The notes under the pieces: generated by a model | Seen by the model: the letters and a program-made list of their open reading frames with translations, nothing else | What the model was told of the DNA's origin: nothing | Databases searched by the model: none | Origin: Notolepis coatsorum | Lineage: Eukaryota; Chordata; Actinopteri; Aulopiformes; Paralepididae | Direction: 5' to 3' | Length of the DNA: 64,000 bases | Assembly (NCBI GenBank): GCA_963971535.1 | Contig: OZ020593.1 | Coordinates: 33,168,629-33,232,628 of the forward strand | Translations under genes and position numbers: made by a program | In this document: positions 60,229-64,000 of the stretch, one piece after another | Layout of the letters: every line of letters begins with the position of its first letter | Numbering within the stretch: position 1 is the stretch's first letter

Positions 60229-61041
60229 AAATGGCCACTTTTCTGGGTGCCGTTTTGAGGATGATTTGCCCACCGGTGCGACACACAAATTTGGCGACCT
60301 CTAGCGGCTCGAGTGTGCATATTTTTTAATACAATATATATATCGAATTAAAGCCCTATTTGTTGCCTGTCGATTGCCGTTTCAGGCGGTTCTCGAGTTA
60401 CATGCCGATATGTGAGGCGTGCGCCAAAGTACACGGCAGACTTTTCATTTTTTCGAATACCACCCGGAATACCACCCGGCTCTAGCTCCGTCAATCATTT
60501 GGCGATCTCGAAAATTATTGGACAGGGTTGTAAGCAATGAGTGTGGCTTTCTAATGATACCCCACGTGGGGATGAGCGAAAACAAGAAGAGAAAAAGCAG
60601 CGGAATGCATTGGAGTCTATGAGAAACCTAAAGAGCTTTTTTTTTTTTTTTTTACAGTTTACCAAAATCGCTCATAATAATTGATTTCTGAACGGATTTG
60701 TATGACATTGGACACCTACTATACACGACTTCAGGCTATGGACCCAGGGTGTTTTTTCAGCCACACCATTTTTTTTTGAAATATAATTTGGGATATTGCA
60801 ACTACAGAAAATCGTGAGTACACAAGTTCAAGTTCAACTCAAGTTACTCTATCTATTTCATTAGCACTAAAAGTGATTTTTATTTATTGTATCAGAAACT
60901 TCAGAATGTTATCTTTCAAAAGAGACCAGGCTCATGCATGTGCTATAAGTATAAAGTATAGTATTTTGGTTTGCAAAATAAGTATGCAGTCCTCAAGTTC
61001 AAGTTACAAAATTGCCACTTTTCTGGGTGCCAGTTAAGAGG
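60229..61041. repeat. Dispersed repeat R2, possible piggyBac-like end
   Basis: GCCACTTTTCTGGGTGCC occurs at 60234 and again at 61013 in the same orientation, bounding about 800 bp of non-coding sequence that includes repeated CAAGTTCAAGTT phrases. The right end AGTTAAGAGG abuts TTAA (61042-61045), as a reversed CCTCTTAA piggyBac terminus would. Confidence 0.4.
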
Positions 61042-61045
61042 TTAA

Positions 61046-62391
61046 GAGGCTAACTAGCATGCTATACGTTGTATTAGTATTAGTATTTGTGTTAGTATTA
61101 TTAACATCCCCTTGTTCGTCTTCTGAAAGAAACATAAATCAAGATCCGCTGTCCGAAAAAGAAAAGAAAAAGGATCTCAAAGCAATGCTCTCAAAGTAAG
61201 AACAGATCCCTCTGGGCCTCATGTCAGATACAAAGTTTCCGGTCCTCATTGTTCAGAGGCAGTATCGCACGGTGCACACAGCACACAGCACACTACTAGT
61301 GTTACATTTGGAAGAACAAGGAGATGTTTGAGCCCATGTTCCTCATCCGGAAATATCCCACAACACTCTTGGGTCCATAGAGGATTTTGGACCCGCTCCA
61401 GTGATTTTGAAAATGACACCATCAATTAATAAAAATTCCATAGGCATGGCACGTACAGTGGAAGTACGGTATGCCTCATAACTTTGTGAAGTTTTCACAA
61501 CCCAAAAAAAAGAGAGAAAAAAGTCTGTATTCCCTTGCACCACCCGATAAGAGATTAGAGTCTATATCTGCCTGTGTTTCTCAGCCGGCATACTGCTGCC
61601 TACAAACTCCACGTAGGGTCCCCTGAGATAGTACCCTGAAAATATCACTCTCTTCACAGGCTAGTGAAGGATGTGGTTAGACGGAGAGAGAGGGGTGGGG
61701 GGTTCCACTCTCTCGCTCTGTCTTTCTTATCAGGTCAACGATGTCACGCGCACAGTGTGACACCCAAAGAACGATCTTCCCTCTGCTACTCTGTGCACGG
61801 CTGACTCAACGATCGCCCAAGCGCGTTTTCTTCTAATTCTAATTTAGCAAAGTTAATTTGACCTCCCGCGTGAGAGGCGATTTTTTTATTTTATTCTGAT
61901 TGTAAAGTGGTCTGGGTATATAATTGACTTCTCGGAGTAAACATCCGATGCAGCCACCGGTGGATAAACAGAGTGACGCTGTGTGTAGGGAACGATTAGT
62001 TGAATTAGAAGATTAATTTAAAGTAGTGCACGTCTAAACACAATTTGATTGTTTGCCTCACTGCTAACACAATATTTAAAGGCACGAGGAGGGATGGTGG
62101 ATAATCCAATGCTGGTTCATATTGAGTTGGTGTCCTGAAGAGGCTTTGACTTAAAACAGTCCTTGTGTTTTAATTAGCACGAGATTCATTCAATATTTGA
62201 ACATGAATACATGCAGAATGGAAGAGCACTACGGTCAAAGTGAAGGTTCCGGAATTTAGAATCTTAATACTGCTCACTAACCGTGCCCAGTCTTAAAGGG
62301 GAATGCCACCTATTGTAAGAATTCACCTGTGTTTGTCCTGTGCCCCAGGACAGTTCAGTCAGTATTTGTGAACGTACGATTATGTCTATAA
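61046..62391. other. Non-coding, no gene recognised
   Basis: Nothing supportable is seen. Confidence 0.5.
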
Positions 62392-62480
62392 CAGGGGCGT
62401 TTTTAGGGTTAGAAAACATTGGGGGCTTCAGCCCAGGGGGGTGGAGGGGGGTTTCCCCCCCACCCCCCCCCCCCTTTTTT
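62392..62480 (+). repeat. hAT-like terminus related to 45821
   Basis: CAGGGGCGTTTTTAGGGTTA followed by a GGGGGCTTCAGCCCAGG block resembles the left end of the 45821 element. It then runs into C- and T-runs; the second end was not found. Confidence 0.5.
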
Positions 62481-62634
62481 TTTTTTTAAACACAGTAATA
62501 CGCAATTTTTGAGTAATTAGAGATGAATACTGAAGAACTAGAACCATTAGAGGTTCTCAAAGTGAGGTCCATGTCCATGAGAGGGATCTGGGAAGTCCCC
62601 ATAGAAAATTCAAAGTTAACAGGACCAAATCATC

Positions 62635-62870
62635 AGTTTCTTATTTATTTATTTAACCTTTATTTAGCCAGATAAAACATTGATCTGGTCCAAGAGGCCC
62701 CAACATGAGTACAAATATACATATATACACATATATATACATATACTGTACATACATACACACATATACACCAATAACAAAATAAAAACAGTTAAGAATC
62801 ATACACATAAGCAAATAAACAAACAAACAAACATATGCACAGCCTATGTACAAAAGAAATAAACAGTTCA
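62635..62870. repeat. Short dispersed repeat and AT/CA-rich tract
   Basis: TTTATTTAACCTTTATTTAG is shared with the interior of the hAT MITEs and, reversed, with 29725-29822. A TATACATA-rich stretch follows. Confidence 0.5.
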
Positions 62871-62880
62871 TCTCTAGTCT

Positions 62881-63262
62881 TTACAGTTTTCTTCAATTGC
62901 ATAAACACTCAAATCAAAAGTATTACACAATTATCAAAACCTTACACTCAAGGAGCAAAACATAGGCCCAGATTTGCACCCCTATAAGCACAATGTCAGC
63001 CTCACACTTTTTGCAAAACAATACACAGAGCAAAAAATTATCTTGCCAGATCCAGCTAGGCAAAGAGATAATGTCTAGTATTTTCTGTACTCTTTAAAAA
63101 AATTCAAAATTGTTTTTGTTTTACTGTAATTTTAACCTGTAGGCCTACTGGATACAGTATTTTATGTTTGTCTGATATTTGCTGAGCTTACAGTGTTATG
63201 CACATAGTAGCATGAAAACTGGGACATGTTTTGTTGTGATTCTCCATGTTGAAATGTTGACT
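62881..63262. other. Non-coding, no feature
   Basis: Nothing supportable is seen. Confidence 0.5.
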
Positions 63263-63412
63263 GATTTGGTTATATGGAGAGAACATTTATATTTTCATCA
63301 GTCTGCATCATTGATTTGGGTATATGGAGAGAAAATGTTTTTTTTTCAGCAGTCTGCATCATTGATTTGGGTATATGTAAATAAATAAATTATATTTTCA
63401 TCAGTCTACAGC
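63263..63412. repeat. 50-bp tandem repeat, three units
   Basis: GATTTGG(G/T)TATATG starts at 63263, 63313 and 63364; each unit ends TCAGTCT(G/A)CA. The units differ by small indels. Confidence 0.85.
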
Positions 63413-64000
63413 ATTGGTATTGTGTAGTGTTTGGTGAATTTATTGTATATTTTCACATTCTCTGCGTACTTCACTTACAGTACTCTAATCACTGAGAAGT
63501 AGAATTGCTAAATGTGTTTTAGGTTAAGCACAGCAGTGTGAGTAACTGGTTCAAACAGAATTAAGTCATATAAAACGTGTGTTTCATATGGTAACAAAAT
63601 GTAGTTTTTTTAAATTAGTGTATGGTTTTGACAAGTGTTTAATTTAGCAAAGGATCTGAGGTGTTCTGATAATTGTGTGTGTGGTTGTGCTAATTGTGTG
63701 TTTTGAAACACCGGGCCCCGTTAAGCAATCGAAAATAAAAGGCTTAAAAAAAAAGATATTAGATTTTTGGGTATTTTCCTGCCTTTGGTCCACTTTGCAT
63801 TCACATCTCAAATGCAGGGTTCACTTGCAAGAGTGAATGAGCTTTCAGACCACCCCAAACCAACCGGACTATCCGAGGAAATGAACCAGGGTTCGATTAA
63901 AGCTTATTATAGTTTATCACAGTATCATGAGCATGTCTTTGTCAGTGGACACTGGACATGGGTATGGATGGCTCCAGGTGCTGCTGCGTTAAAGTGCACA
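63413..64000. other. Non-coding to the window edge
   Basis: No gene is recognised. AAATGCAGGGTTCACTTGCA near 63810 resembles phrases in fish dispersed elements but was not assigned. Confidence 0.45.

Noticed and set aside
58815-60320. Frames of up to 500 codons with VYTAPCVYCTLCIL-type repeats on both strands
   Set aside because: Produced by a 16-bp minisatellite lacking stops; strand-symmetric openness and lack of a domain argue against a gene.

Overview
The window looks like nuclear DNA of a teleost fish. There are no operons or ribosome-binding sites, coding density is very low, GT-AG splice signals are visible, and L2/CR1-type and other Jockey-superfamily LINEs, hAT elements with 8-bp target duplications, TTAA-flanked DNA elements, an LTR element, solo LTRs and very long (CA)n, (AAT)n and (TCAA)n runs are all present. 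Only two host-gene signals were recognised. One is a CACNA1A-like C-terminal exon at 25167-25555. The other is a tandem array of degenerate CAND1/CAND2-like exons at 20117-22497. Everything else supportable is repeat-derived or featureless by eye.

Layout. 1-9.5 kb: two LINE 3' fragments, a solo LTR (1773-2624, TSD CTTTA), a copy of dispersed repeat R1 and quiet non-coding DNA. 9.5-14.0 kb: a TTAA-flanked element interrupted by an almost intact minus-strand LINE whose endonuclease and reverse transcriptase frames meet at a homopolymer frameshift. 14.0-18.8 kb: (TAA)n, a 60-bp GC-rich minisatellite, a higher-order satellite of 316/364-bp units built on a 48-bp subunit, a LINE tail and (ATT)n. 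18.9-22.5 kb: short tandem repeats, an RS-rich exon-like segment, then the CAND-like array whose sixth copy is split by a fold-back element. 22.5-25.1 kb: an L2 fragment, a 75-bp minisatellite with an inversion junction and a 60-bp tandem repeat. 25.2-32.1 kb: the calcium-channel exon, a 131-bp palindromic MITE and telomere-like minisatellites.

32.1-38.5 kb: a complete minus-strand LTR element with 361/362-bp LTRs differing by one G, a tRNA-like primer site, a purine tract and a 4-bp TSD, but no recognisable gag or pol. 38.6-42.8 kb: the longest R1 copy, LINE tails and an inverted-repeat element. 43.4-45.2 kb: a TTAA-flanked, Kolobok-like element full of palindromes. 45.8-53.1 kb: a nest. A minus-strand R1 copy is split first by a solo LTR (itself carrying a LINE tail and an L2 LINE with an (AAT)n tail) and then by a hAT MITE that holds a second, larger hAT element. 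An empty copy of the outer MITE at 46934-47210 gives the uninterrupted sequence. 53.7-64 kb: a hAT element inside a GT minisatellite, compound CA/CGCA repeats, a 1.2-kb 16-bp minisatellite and quiet DNA.

The window is a mosaic of overlapping insertions whose order can often be read from target duplications and undisturbed neighbouring copies. No new defence, biosynthetic or signalling system was found. Family names come from recognised motifs; none was checked against a database.
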